This document shows, piece by piece, positions 39,261 through 47,637 of a stretch of 64,000 nucleotides of DNA (within the stretch, counting starts at the first letter, position 1; each line of letters begins with the position of its first letter). The translations under genes and the position numbers were made by a program. The notes beneath the pieces are model-generated. The model did not search any database, was not told the origin of the DNA, and worked only from the letters and a program-made list of their open reading frames with translations. Source of the DNA: AP-15 sp963785565 (GTDB lineage: Bacteria > Pseudomonadota > Alphaproteobacteria > ATCC43930 > CGMCC-115725); the NCBI GenBank assembly GCA_963785565.1, contig CAWAVV010000011.1, forward strand, positions 186,001 through 250,000, read 5' to 3'.

Positions 39261-40032
39261 TCATGAAGAACCTGCCCTCGCCGCACGGTGGGCATCGACA
39301 ATGCGGAGGAGATGATTTGCCAACATAATGATCTCGGCCGCCTCATCGGGATCATCCAAGGCGACGTGCCGGTGGGATTGAGGGTTTTTGTAGGAGCCGA
39401 TTGCGCGCCAGCAAAAAGTTCCATCCTCGCGACCTGCTCCCCACCCTCGGCGTTGGCGTCGGTTAAAGGCCCAGCATTTGGCGACGGTGAGAACGCTGCT
39501 CGCATCAACTTCACCCCCAACAGGCTGTCTGACATCTCCCCTGCTTCACGTACTGCCACCTCGACCGCTTTCATTGCCTCGAAAACTGCCGTGTCGTATT
39601 TCCCTTGATGATAGAGCGACCACACATCCTCACGGATGCTCGCATGCAGTGTTTCTTTGGGGATGCGCCGGGCGGAAAACATTTCGCGCGTCAGGTTCGG
39701 CTGCTATCTCCTTTGCCCGGCGGCTCCATCCGGATCGCGTTTGGCGATTGCCACGAGGGATGCTCGATCAGGAGCCCCGCTCCTTCCAACCAAGCCCATG
39801 CTTCCCGGATTGCCTGTGCAGCTCGGTCACCGTCCTTTATCGGGTACTGGCTAGGTAGGACGGGGCCACTGTCGATGACGGCCGCACGTGGTACAAAACT
39901 ATGTGCGGTCAGAGGGTCATGCTGCAGTGGCGGCCAGGTAGCTAAAGCAGGCAGCATCCGCAGGCCCAGCTCGTCCGGTTCCAGGGCGCAAAGAACGTCA
40001 GCCTCGGGTATCAGCTCGATCAGTGAAACCAT
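39261..40032 (-). CDS. TIGR02391/Ymh-family protein, two frameshifts
   Basis: The N-terminal part from ATG 40032 reads ADVLCALEPDELGLRML and AIREAWAWLEGAGLLIEHP. A shift near 39688 leads to MFSARRIPKETLHASIRED, YDTAVFEAMKAVEVAVREA, LLGVKLMRAAF and GPLTDANAEGGEQVARMELF. A two-base insertion (GCGCGC run) near 39410 leads to AIGSYKNPQSHRHVALDDPD and IIMLANHLLRIVDAH. Together this is a normal-size TIGR02391 (Ymh) protein with the conserved NPQSHR and ANHLLRI blocks. The family is often found near restriction, phage or defence genes but has no assigned activity. Its codon use is like the chromosome, not like the AT-rich genes next to it. Confidence 0.8.
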
Positions 40033-40190
40033 AGGACGATTTTACCGCAGATTAAATATCAGATAAAGGACATTATTCACACATGATCTCCACCGAAACG
40101 CGAGCTGTGTCGCTGAGGTCCGCCGCGGGCGCTGGCGGCGGGGGAAGGGTCGGTCTAGAGTCCGCCTCCGGCGTTAGGAGGAGGGGTCGC

Positions 40191-41910
40191 ATGTATGATC
40201 TGGTGATCCGCGGGGCGACGGTGGTCGACGGGCTCGGGCATGAGCCGCGGCGGGCCGATGTCGCGGTCGAGAACGGGCGGATCGCCGGGATCGGCGAGGT
40301 CGGCCGCACCGCCGAGCGGGTCGTCGACGCCGGCGGGCTGACCCTGATGCCGGGCATCATCGACATCCACACCCATTACGACGCGCAGGTGACCTGGGAC
40401 CCGACCTTGTCGCCGTCGCCCTCGCTCGGCGTCACCACCGCGGTCATGGGGAATTGCGGCTTTGGCATCGTCCCGAGCCCGCCCGATCTGCGCGATCTGA
40501 TCATGCGCAACCTCGCGGTCGTCGAGGGCATGGACATCGAAGCATTGCGCGCCGGCATCAATTGGGAATTCGAGAGCTTTGCCGAATATCTGGCTGCGGT
40601 CCGGCGGCGCGCGCCTTATGCCAACCTCGCGGTGTTTGTCGGCCATTCGGCGGTGCGCACCGCGGTCATGGGCGAGGACGCCTCGGTCCGCAAACAGCCG
40701 ACCTCCGGCCGAACTCGGCGAGATGAAGCGGCTGGTGGCCGAGGCGATGAGCCAGGGGGCGGTCGGGCTCGGCGCCTCCTATTCGCTGAACCATTCCGGC
40801 TGGGGCGGCGTGCCGATGCCGTCGACGATCAGCGAATTGGGCGAATTCGACGCGCTGGTCGGCGCGATGGGCGCGCGGGGCAAGGGCGTGGTCGAGATCT
40901 CCTCCGGGCAGCATAGCGTCGCCGAGATGGAGGAGATCGCCGGGCGCCACGGAAGACGCATCTTCATGGGCACGGCATTGGCGCTCTACAACGAGCAATA
41001 CCCGCGCCGCGCGATCGAGATGTTCGACGCCTGCTCGGCCGCACAGGCGCGCGGCAACGGCGTGCACATCCAGCTGACCTGCCAGCCATTGTCGTTCGAT
41101 TTCACCCTGGCGAGCGCCTATCCCTTTTACAGCCACGAAGCCTTCGAGCCGATCAAGGCGTTCTCGCCCGAGCAGCTCAAGGCGGTGTTCCGCGATCCCG
41201 GCTTCCGCGAGCGGTTCCGGCAGAATTTGGCGCAGCCGCGGCCGGGAACGGTGTTCCAGGGCAATTGGAACCGGGTCGTCGTCGCGGCGCCGGTAATGCG
41301 CAAGAATGCCGGGCTCGCCAACCGCAACATCGCCGACATCGCCCGCGAGCGAGGCGGCGACCCGCTCGACGTGATGCTCGATCTCGGCCTCGAAGAGGAT
41401 CTGCAGACCGCGTTTCTCGGCCTGTTCTTCAATGCCGTCGACGAGGGTGTGGCCGAATTGCTGAAGCATCCGGCCGGGGTCGTGGCGTTGTCCGATGCCG
41501 GCGCGCATCTGATGTATCTGTGCGACGCCGGGTTCGGGCTTTACCTGCTCGGGCATTGGGTGCGCGAGCGCGGGCTGTTCGACCTGCCCGAGGGCGTGCG
41601 CCGGCTGACCAGCCATCAGGCCGGGCTTTACGGCATTCCCGATCGCGGCCGGATCGAGACCGGCGCCTTTGCCGACCTGTTGCTGTTCGACCCGGACAAT
41701 GTCGGGGTGTCGCCGGCGCGCCGCATCAACGATTTGCCGGGCGGCGGCCCGCGCACGATCCGCGACCCGAAGGGGGTCCACGGCGTCTTTGTCAACGGCA
41801 TCGAGGTGTTCGACGGCAAAGACTATCGCCCGATCGCCAAGGGGCCGGGGCAGGTGCTCGACCGCTTTCTGCCGAGCGGGCCGGGTCTGGTCCGCAGCGC
41901 GGCAGAGTAA
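40191..41910 (+). CDS. N-acyl-D-amino-acid deacylase (amidohydrolase), one frameshift
   Basis: ATG 40191 follows a very strong AGGAGGAGG. The start reads YDLVIRGATVVDGLGHEPRR, then MPGIIDIHTHYDAQVTWDP with the HxH metal ligands and VMGNCGFGIVPS. Near 40703 one extra base shifts the frame. It continues ELGEMKRLVAEAMSQGAVGL, GASYSLNHSGW, then VALSDAGAHLMYLCDAG and VRRLTSHQAGLYGIPDRGRI. This is the D-aminoacylase/amidohydrolase family that removes acyl groups from N-acyl-D-amino acids. Reconstructed length is 572 residues, which is normal. A CCGACCTCCGG sequence gives the extra T. Probably a sequence error. Confidence 0.85.
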
Positions 41911-41974
41911 CGCGACTTTTCGGAGATGTTTCCGTAGGGCGCGGCGCAATCAGCGCCGTTTCCGCCAAGTTGGT

Positions 41975-42063
41975 GTCATGGTGAGCGAGGCGAAGCAATC
42001 TCAGGCCACGGCGCTGGTCGGGTCGGGATTGCTTCGTCGCGCGCGGGCGCTCCTCGCAATGAC
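41975..42063 (+). repeat. Intergenic palindrome, GTCATTGCGAGG/GAAGCAATC type (copy 1)
   Basis: The arms GTCATGGTGAGCGAGGCGAA-GCAATC and GATTGCTTCGTCGCG...CTCGCAATGAC are inverted copies around an unrelated centre. A second copy lies at 52702-52789. It occupies the gap 41911-42259, in which I see no gene. Confidence 0.8.
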
Positions 42064-42116
42064 AGTGCCCCTGTTTGAAAGAAACCTAGACAGATGGTTC
42101 CCGGTTTTTCTTCCTC

Positions 42117-42221
42117 GTCGCCCCCGCGGAAGCGGGGGTCCAGGTGCCGTTGGTACGGTGTTAGCTGCCCCCTGTTCAAGCCAGGGGCAGGCTCTGGGTG
42201 CCCGCTTTCGCGGGCATGACG
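42117..42221 (+). repeat. Intergenic palindrome, 'GTCGCCCCCGC...GCGGGCATGAC' type (copy 1)
   Basis: The left arm has CCCGCGGAAGCGGGGGTCCAGG and the right arm CTGGGTGCCCGCTTTCGCGGGCATGAC, forming nested hairpins. A related element lies at 50389-50472. It lies close to the 3' end of the minus-strand dioxygenase gene. Confidence 0.75.
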
Positions 42222-42259
42222 AAAAAGGAGGGCGGGAACCAAGCGTCAAATTCGTACCA

Positions 42260-43312
42260 CTAGGCGCGGCGCTGGCGCTCGACCTGCATGTTGGCGAGAA
42301 ACGGCACCAGCGGGTGGCCGCCCATCGCAACGATCGCGCGCGTGTCCAATGCGACGAGCGCCTCGCGCTGCGGCGGGGGCAGGCGGAAGCGATCGGCGTA
42401 GGCGCCGGGATCGGCGAGGAAGGCGGCGCGGCTGGCCTCGTCATGGGCGAGGCCTTGGAGCGCCACGGTCAGCTCGACGAGGTCGGGCCTGATCGACGGG
42501 TAATGCGGATCGGGCGGAGTTTCCGGCGGGCTGAACCAGCCGAGCGAGGCGTAATTGTGATGCCAGCTCGGCTCCAGCGAGACGATGTCGGGTTTGCGCT
42601 CGCCGAGTGCGCCGGCGGCGCAGGCCCAGCAGCGCAATTCGACATTGCCCGAGGCGTCGAGCTCGGCCGCATCATAGCCGATCAATGATTTTAGGTGGCC
42701 GGCGGCGAGCCGGTCGAGCGCCTTTCTGTCCCAGGCGAGATCGGGCTCGGCATAGCGCTCGGTGCCCGGGTAATGCGACATGCCGCCGCTCGCCAGCACC
42801 GCCGTCTTCAGCCCCATCGCCGTGACAATCCGCGCCAAGGCCTGGCCAAAGGCATAGCAGCGCTCCATCGTCGGCTGCGGCGGCAGATAGGCGTTGACGT
42901 AGATCGGCAGGACCGGGTCGCTGACATCGAGATGGGTCAGCGGGATGCCGAGCGCGTAGTCGATCTTGGCGACGCTGGTGAAGGCCGGGTCGAAACCCTG
43001 GGCATACATCCGGCGCACGATCTCGAAGCCGATCTCGCCCGGCACCCGCCAATCGAACTGATGGCCGGCGAAGGAGCCCTTGGCTTCGCCGCCGACATGG
43101 ATCGTGAAGGGCGGGGCGGCGGTATGAAAGAACTGCTCGGCATGGTCGTTGGCGAAGATGACCCACAGATCGGGGCGCAATGCCCGGAGCTTGGCGCCGA
43201 TCTCGGCAGCTGCCTGTTTGACCCGCGCGACCGTGCCGCGGTCCTCGGTTTCGGGCATCGTAAAGAATTGCGGGGCATGGGGCAGCATCGCCCCGCCAAT
43301 CACGCTTGACAT
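42260..43312 (-). CDS. LigB-type class III extradiol dioxygenase with fused LigA-like domain (350 aa)
   Basis: The N-terminal two thirds are the LigB catalytic fold: GGAMLPHAPQFF (His12, iron ligand region), VIFANDHAEQFF (second His), LGIPLTHLDVSDPVLPIYVN and VLASGGMSHYPGTERYAEPD. The C-terminal 80 residues are the small LigA-like helical domain (LAHDEASRAAFLADPGAYAD, then LDTRAIVAMGGHPLVPF). Such LigAB fusions include gallate and related protocatechuate-type dioxygenases. They open catechol-type rings between meta carbons using Fe(II). ATG 43312 begins directly opposite the Arg/Pro-repeat gene, with a short shared promoter gap. No other ring-degradation gene is beside it. Confidence 0.86.
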   Translation of the reverse strand: MSSVIGGAMLPHAPQFFTMPETEDRGTVARVKQAAAEIGAKLRALRPDLWVIFANDHAEQFFHTAAPPFTIHVGGEAKGSFAGHQFDWRVPGEIGFEIVRRMYAQGFDPAFTSVAKIDYALGIPLTHLDVSDPVLPIYVNAYLPPQPTMERCYAFGQALARIVTAMGLKTAVLASGGMSHYPGTERYAEPDLAWDRKALDRLAAGHLKSLIGYDAAELDASGNVELRCWACAAGALGERKPDIVSLEPSWHHNYASLGWFSPPETPPDPHYPSIRPDLVELTVALQGLAHDEASRAAFLADPGAYADRFRLPPPQREALVALDTRAIVAMGGHPLVPFLANMQVERQRRA

Positions 43313-43382
43313 CGCCGCCCTTTCTCCGGATCGATCGCCGATCGATAATATCGCCGCTCATGCCAGTCTCGCGAGCGCCAAA

Positions 43383-44710
43383 ATGCCGCCCGAGGAAACG
43401 CCCCAGATGCCGCCAGCCGACGACGATCCGCCGAGCGATCGGGTCAGCGCCGACCTCCCCGCAGGCTCAGCCGCCGATGCTGCGCCGGGTGCGCCGCCGA
43501 GCGTCGCAAGCGAGTCCGAAGGGCGAAGCGAAGCCTCGCCCGGTGACCCGCTGCGCCGTCGCCGGCGGCGCCGGCGGCGACGCCCGCCCCTTGACGCCGG
43601 CCCCGCGGCGGGCAAAGACCCTGCCGCGATATCGGCCGATCAGGCGCCGTCGGGCGCGAATGCCGCCGTCGTCGATCCGGGGGTCGGCGACGGCGGCGCC
43701 GAGGCAGGCCCGACGCCGGGTGCGGGGGCACTATACGGCCGGCGATCGCCCGCACCGCCGGCGGCGTCGCCGGCGCCGGCCGCCGCCTGTTGGTTTGGGA
43801 TCCGCGCTGCCGCCGGCCGATCGCGGTGCGGCGACGCAGAACGCCACAGGTGACGGCTCTCAGCTGGACAGCGCCGCGAGCGGCGAACCCGGCGCGGCCG
43901 CGGCCGCGCCCGAGGCCGCTCGTGGTGCGACAGGTTATCTCCGGCTGCCGGTGCGCCGGCGGCGGCGGCTTCCGCGCCCGCCGGGCCTGCAACGCGGAGC
44001 GGCGGAAGTGGCGCCGCCGAACGGCGATACGCCCGCGGGCGACACCGCGGTCAGCGCGCCGCGCGCGGAAGGCGAGTTCCCGCCCCGCCGGCGGCGGCGA
44101 CGCCCACCCCCGCGTATCGGCGAAGCCGTGCCGGCCGGCCAAGACCAATCAGCCGACAGTGCGCGGCGGGATACCCCTCGACCGCCGCACGGCCGGGGAC
44201 CCAACCGCCGTCCCGGAGAGGAAAGACTCGCGCGACGGTCAACCTCAGCGATTTGGGGAGCAGCAACATCGCGAGCGAGGCCGCGGACCGCGTGATGGTG
44301 ACAGCAGCGGCCCACGCGGCCGCGAACGCGGCGAGCGGGGCGCGCGCGGACGAGGTCCGGGCGGCCCGAGAGATGGGCAGCGCGGGCGGGGGCGCGATGC
44401 GCCGGCAAGACGCGTCGAGCAGAAGCTCTATACGTTGGAGTTGATGGTCGATCGCGGTTTTGAGGATGTCGCGGACGAGGCCGAGGATAGCGGGACGCGG
44501 CGGGTTCACTGGACGATCGTCAAGCGATCGGTCGCCGACCAGAAGAGCGGCAAGGCGATGTCGAGTACATATGTGTTGCAGCGTGAAAGCGCCGAGACCG
44601 AGTTTCCCAATCTCGGGGCCGCCCGCGCTGCCGCCAACAAGACCATCGTCCACCCTGAAAAGCTGACGATGTCGAAGGCGGAACACGTCGCGGCCAAAAA
44701 CAGCAAGTGA
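43383..44710 (+). CDS. Arg/Pro/Ala-rich repeat protein, reconstructed across two frameshifts
   Basis: Three plus-strand frames join to about 440 residues. The N-terminal part (from ATG 43383) is acidic and Pro/Ala-rich. At least four blocks follow, each a run of 5-10 Arg, then 1-3 Pro, then a linker with Ala/Gly/Pro. The C-terminal 100 residues form a normal globular-looking domain (VEQKLYTLELMVDRGFEDVA, RRVHWTIVKRSVADQKSGKA, ESAETEFPNLGAARAAANKT). Frames change near 43735 and 44210. The long basic, low-complexity repeats suggest RNA, DNA or polyanion binding, but the protein matches no family I can name. The frameshifts may be caused by assembly errors in the repeats. Opposite-strand open frames here are shadows. 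Confidence 0.6.
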
Positions 44711-44735
44711 GCCGGGCGGCCCGCCGCCTGCGCCG

Positions 44736-45137
44736 CTATTCGGCGGCGTTGCGCTCCCGCATCTTCTCGTAGCGCCCCTGCGGCACGATCTCGGCGACGG
44801 TGCCGTCGGGCGAGCGGTATTTGATCGGGATCTCGCCGGGCTTGGACAGGATCGTCCCGCCATTTGCGACGACCTTCTCGGCGAAGCCCTCGTGGTCCTC
44901 GACCTCGATGCCGAAATGGTGGATCGCCGGGCCGGGGCCGACCATCTTCGCCTCGGCATCGTCCTCGCTGTCATAGACCATCAATGCCAGATCGATATAG
45001 CCGTCGGTCATGTGCCGCGAGATGTGCCCGCGCGAACGCCCGGTCCCGACCTGGCGAAAACCGTAGACGTTCTCGTAGAACCGGGTCGCTTTTTCGAGAT
45101 CGGTCACCTTCAGCGCGACGTGGTTGATCCGTGCCAT
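44736..45137 (-). CDS. VOC/glyoxalase-fold protein (133 aa)
   Basis: The protein reads INHVALKVTDLEKATRFYEN, VYGFRQVGTGRSRGH, YIDLALMVYDSED and IHHFGIEVEDHEGFAEKVVA. It ends with a 'YRSPDGTVAEIVPQ' block. The H at residue 5, HHFGIEV and a C-terminal E are the usual metal ligands of vicinal-oxygen-chelate enzymes (glyoxalases, extradiol dioxygenases, fosfomycin-type enzymes). ATG 45137 has AGGAA upstream. It follows the stop of the solute-binding-protein gene by 10 bases, so it probably belongs to that transcript. Reaction unknown. Confidence 0.85.
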   Translation of the reverse strand: MARINHVALKVTDLEKATRFYENVYGFRQVGTGRSRGHISRHMTDGYIDLALMVYDSEDDAEAKMVGPGPAIHHFGIEVEDHEGFAEKVVANGGTILSKPGEIPIKYRSPDGTVAEIVPQGRYEKMRERNAAE

Positions 45138-45147
45138 TGCGTCATTC

Positions 45148-46410
45148 CTATTCATTGCCGCCGTCATAGGGCGCGACCACCGTCCCCGTCCGGTATTGCG
45201 AGGGTTCGAGGATCGTCTCGGTTTTGGTGTCCTTGAACTGGTCGAGGCTGTTGCTTTTGATATTTTGCCACTGCACTTCGAGCACCCTGGACTTCGACCA
45301 TTCACCGTCTTTGCCGAAGGTGATGTCGCCGACGATGGTCTTGAACGGATGACTGCGGATGTAGTCGGCGACCTTATCCTGGTCGAGGCTGTTGGCGCCG
45401 CTGATCGCGTCGCCCAGCACCTGCAGATCGGCATAAGCAAACGGCGGCAGGTACCAGCCCACCGGGTCGACCCCGGCCTTGCCTGCCTTGGACTGGTATT
45501 CTTTTAAGAAATCGAGGATGCCGGGGAACTGCATCGTCGGCGCCGGTATCCAGAAATCGTAATCGATGATGTTGTTGAGCTTGGGTCCGAACTGTTTTTT
45601 GATCGGTGTAAATTGCAGTCCGACCATGCCGCCGCCGAAGAAACGGGTCTTGAGCCCCAATTCGGTCGCGGCGCGCAGCATGCCGACCGAACCCGGGGGG
45701 TAGGAGGCGACATACACCATGTCGGGGTTGGTCGCCTGAATGGCATGGACGATCGGGGTGAAATCGGCCGTGCCCGGCGGATAGGTCTTATCGTAGACGA
45801 GCTGGAGCCCGTTTTGCTTGACGATGTCGCGGATGCCCTCCGAGGCGTGTCTCGGGAATTCGGAATCCTCGGCGAGCAGAGCCAAGGTCTTCGGTTTCGG
45901 GTTGGCTGCCAGCGCAACGTCGAAGAACGGCTGGGCATTGGCATGCTTGGGATCGGGTCCCATCGGGAGCATCGAGAAATATTTCGGATAGTGGAACTCG
46001 CTGTTGACCGCGAGCCCGAACAGGCCAAGGAACACTTTGTCATGCGCAATCGCGATCGGCATTGCCGGGGCGATCTGGTTGGTGCCATAACCCGAAATAA
46101 TGAAGTCGACTTTGTCGACGTCGAGCATCTTGGTGTAGATGCCCGGCACCGTCGCCGGGTTCGACTGGTCGTCGTAGTAGATCAGCTTGACCGGCCGGCC
46201 CAGCAGACCGCCCTTGGCGTTGATCTGATCCTGCCAGATCTGCATCGCCAGCAAGGCCGATTTGCCGCCGCCGGCGAGCCCTCCGGTCAGCGCCATGCCG
46301 AGGCCGATCGTGATCGGCTCCGCCGCCTGTACCGCACCCGATACCAATACGCACGCCGTCAACCCCGCGGCCGCGACCCCGAGCGCATATCGAATTCTCT
46401 GCCGAAACAT
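45148..46410 (-). CDS. ABC-transporter solute-binding protein, branched-chain amino-acid type (420 aa)
   Basis: A signal peptide of about 29 residues ends AVQAAEP. The mature protein has the type-I periplasmic binding fold of LivJ/LivK relatives: ITIGLGMALTGGLAGGGKSA, INAKGGLLGRPVKLIYYDDQ and LLGLFGLAVNSEFHYPKYF. It continues LRAATELGLKTRFFGGGM, and ends GDITFGKDGEWSKSRVLEVQ. It should bind a small organic acid, amide or amino acid in the periplasm for a Liv-type permease. No permease or ATPase gene is beside it, so it is an orphan here. It precedes the VOC gene by 10 bases and follows the MBL gene by 32 bases. Confidence 0.86.
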   Translation of the reverse strand: MFRQRIRYALGVAAAGLTACVLVSGAVQAAEPITIGLGMALTGGLAGGGKSALLAMQIWQDQINAKGGLLGRPVKLIYYDDQSNPATVPGIYTKMLDVDKVDFIISGYGTNQIAPAMPIAIAHDKVFLGLFGLAVNSEFHYPKYFSMLPMGPDPKHANAQPFFDVALAANPKPKTLALLAEDSEFPRHASEGIRDIVKQNGLQLVYDKTYPPGTADFTPIVHAIQATNPDMVYVASYPPGSVGMLRAATELGLKTRFFGGGMVGLQFTPIKKQFGPKLNNIIDYDFWIPAPTMQFPGILDFLKEYQSKAGKAGVDPVGWYLPPFAYADLQVLGDAISGANSLDQDKVADYIRSHPFKTIVGDITFGKDGEWSKSRVLEVQWQNIKSNSLDQFKDTKTETILEPSQYRTGTVVAPYDGGNE

Positions 46411-46442
46411 CTGCTTCTTTCCCTGTTTGCCTGTTCCCCCGC

Positions 46443-47483
46443 TTAGCCGCTCGCGCCGACAAAGCGATAGACGCCATCGGGACCGAGCACGCGGTCGAGC
46501 GCGCCCTGAACCATCAGATAATGCAGGTGGGCGAGAGACTCGCCAAGCGCAAACGCCGTCTGGTGCCGGTCGAGCGGACGGCGGAACAAGAGCGGCAGCA
46601 GATCCACCGCGCTTTGCGGGGCGACGCACGCGCTCAGGATCTCCTTGCACCGCGCCTGGTGGTGCGCGGCGAGCGCGTCGATGCGCGGATGCAAACCGAA
46701 AAAAGGCAAATTGTGCGACGGCAGCACCAGGACCTCAGGCGGAACCGCTGCCCGCAGCTTTGCGAGCGAGGCGAGATAGCGCGCCAGCGGGTCGCCGTCA
46801 GGTTCGTGCGCCTGGACTGAGACGTTGGGCGAGATCTTGGGCAATACCTGGTCACCCGAGATCAGCACGCCCGCTTCGGCGCAAAAGAGACAGGCCAGTT
46901 CGGGGGCGTGGCCCTCGCCGACGATGACCCGCCATTCGCGCCCGCCGATCGCCACGCTCATCCCATCGGCGAGCCGTTCGAACGAGGGCGGCACCGAGGG
47001 CACGCCGCGGCGATATCCCTTTCCGTGCTCGCCAAAGAGCTCGCTCGACGCGGCATCGAGCCCGGCGCGGCGGGCAAATTCGCGGCGCGAGGACACGAAG
47101 TCGTCGCTTTCGCGGCTCATTACTCGGGCATGAAGCCACTCCTTTTCGGTGGTCCACAATTGCACCCGCCAGCGCTCGCACAGCCAGCCAGCGAGCCCGA
47201 TATGGTCGGGATGGTAATGGGTGACGATGACTCTGGCGACTGGCCGCCCGCCAAGCCGCTCGGCAAAAATCCGCTCCCACAGCGCCCTGCTCTCTGGCAT
47301 CGCGTAGCCGGTATCGACGATCGTCCAGGCGTCGCCGTCCGCGATCAGCCACAGATTGATGTGATCGAGCGCAAAGGGCAGCGGCATCCGCAACCACAGC
47401 ACTCCGGGCGCGATCGTCACGGTCTCGCCCGGCGCGGGCGGCTCGGCAACCGGAAAGCGCAGCGGGGCGAAACTTCCATCCAT
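46443..47483 (-). CDS. Metallo-beta-lactamase-fold hydrolase (346 aa)
   Basis: The binuclear metal site THYHPDHIGLAG is present (His89, His91, Asp93, His94). GEGHAPELACLFC gives the third His and ISGDQVLPKIS the bridging Asp. LPSHNLPFFGLH gives the final His. A C-terminal helical domain (LRAAVPPEVLVL onwards, HHQARCKEILSACV) resembles that of hydroxyacylglutathione hydrolase/lactonase-like MBL proteins. Substrate unknown. It is the first gene of a minus-strand unit with the solute-binding protein and the VOC gene and is divergent from the gamma-glutamyltransferase gene. Confidence 0.85.
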   Translation of the reverse strand: MDGSFAPLRFPVAEPPAPGETVTIAPGVLWLRMPLPFALDHINLWLIADGDAWTIVDTGYAMPESRALWERIFAERLGGRPVARVIVTHYHPDHIGLAGWLCERWRVQLWTTEKEWLHARVMSRESDDFVSSRREFARRAGLDAASSELFGEHGKGYRRGVPSVPPSFERLADGMSVAIGGREWRVIVGEGHAPELACLFCAEAGVLISGDQVLPKISPNVSVQAHEPDGDPLARYLASLAKLRAAVPPEVLVLPSHNLPFFGLHPRIDALAAHHQARCKEILSACVAPQSAVDLLPLLFRRPLDRHQTAFALGESLAHLHYLMVQGALDRVLGPDGVYRFVGASG

Positions 47484-47637
47484 GATCGGTTTTCTTCCCG
47501 GGTCGCGAATTGACGCCTAGGGTAAGACCGTGCATTAGTCCCGAGCAAGCGATGAGCCCGCCGGTCAGCATTGCTGCGCCGGCGGGCGCTTTGCACTTGA
47601 GCGAGGAAGACTTGCACTTCGGGCGAGGATTAGGGCG

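Noticed and set aside
43444..44974. Minus-strand open frames across the Arg/Pro protein and its flank.
   Set aside because: They show no family match, and the plus-strand frame gives a coherent C-terminal domain, so these are shadows of the repeats.
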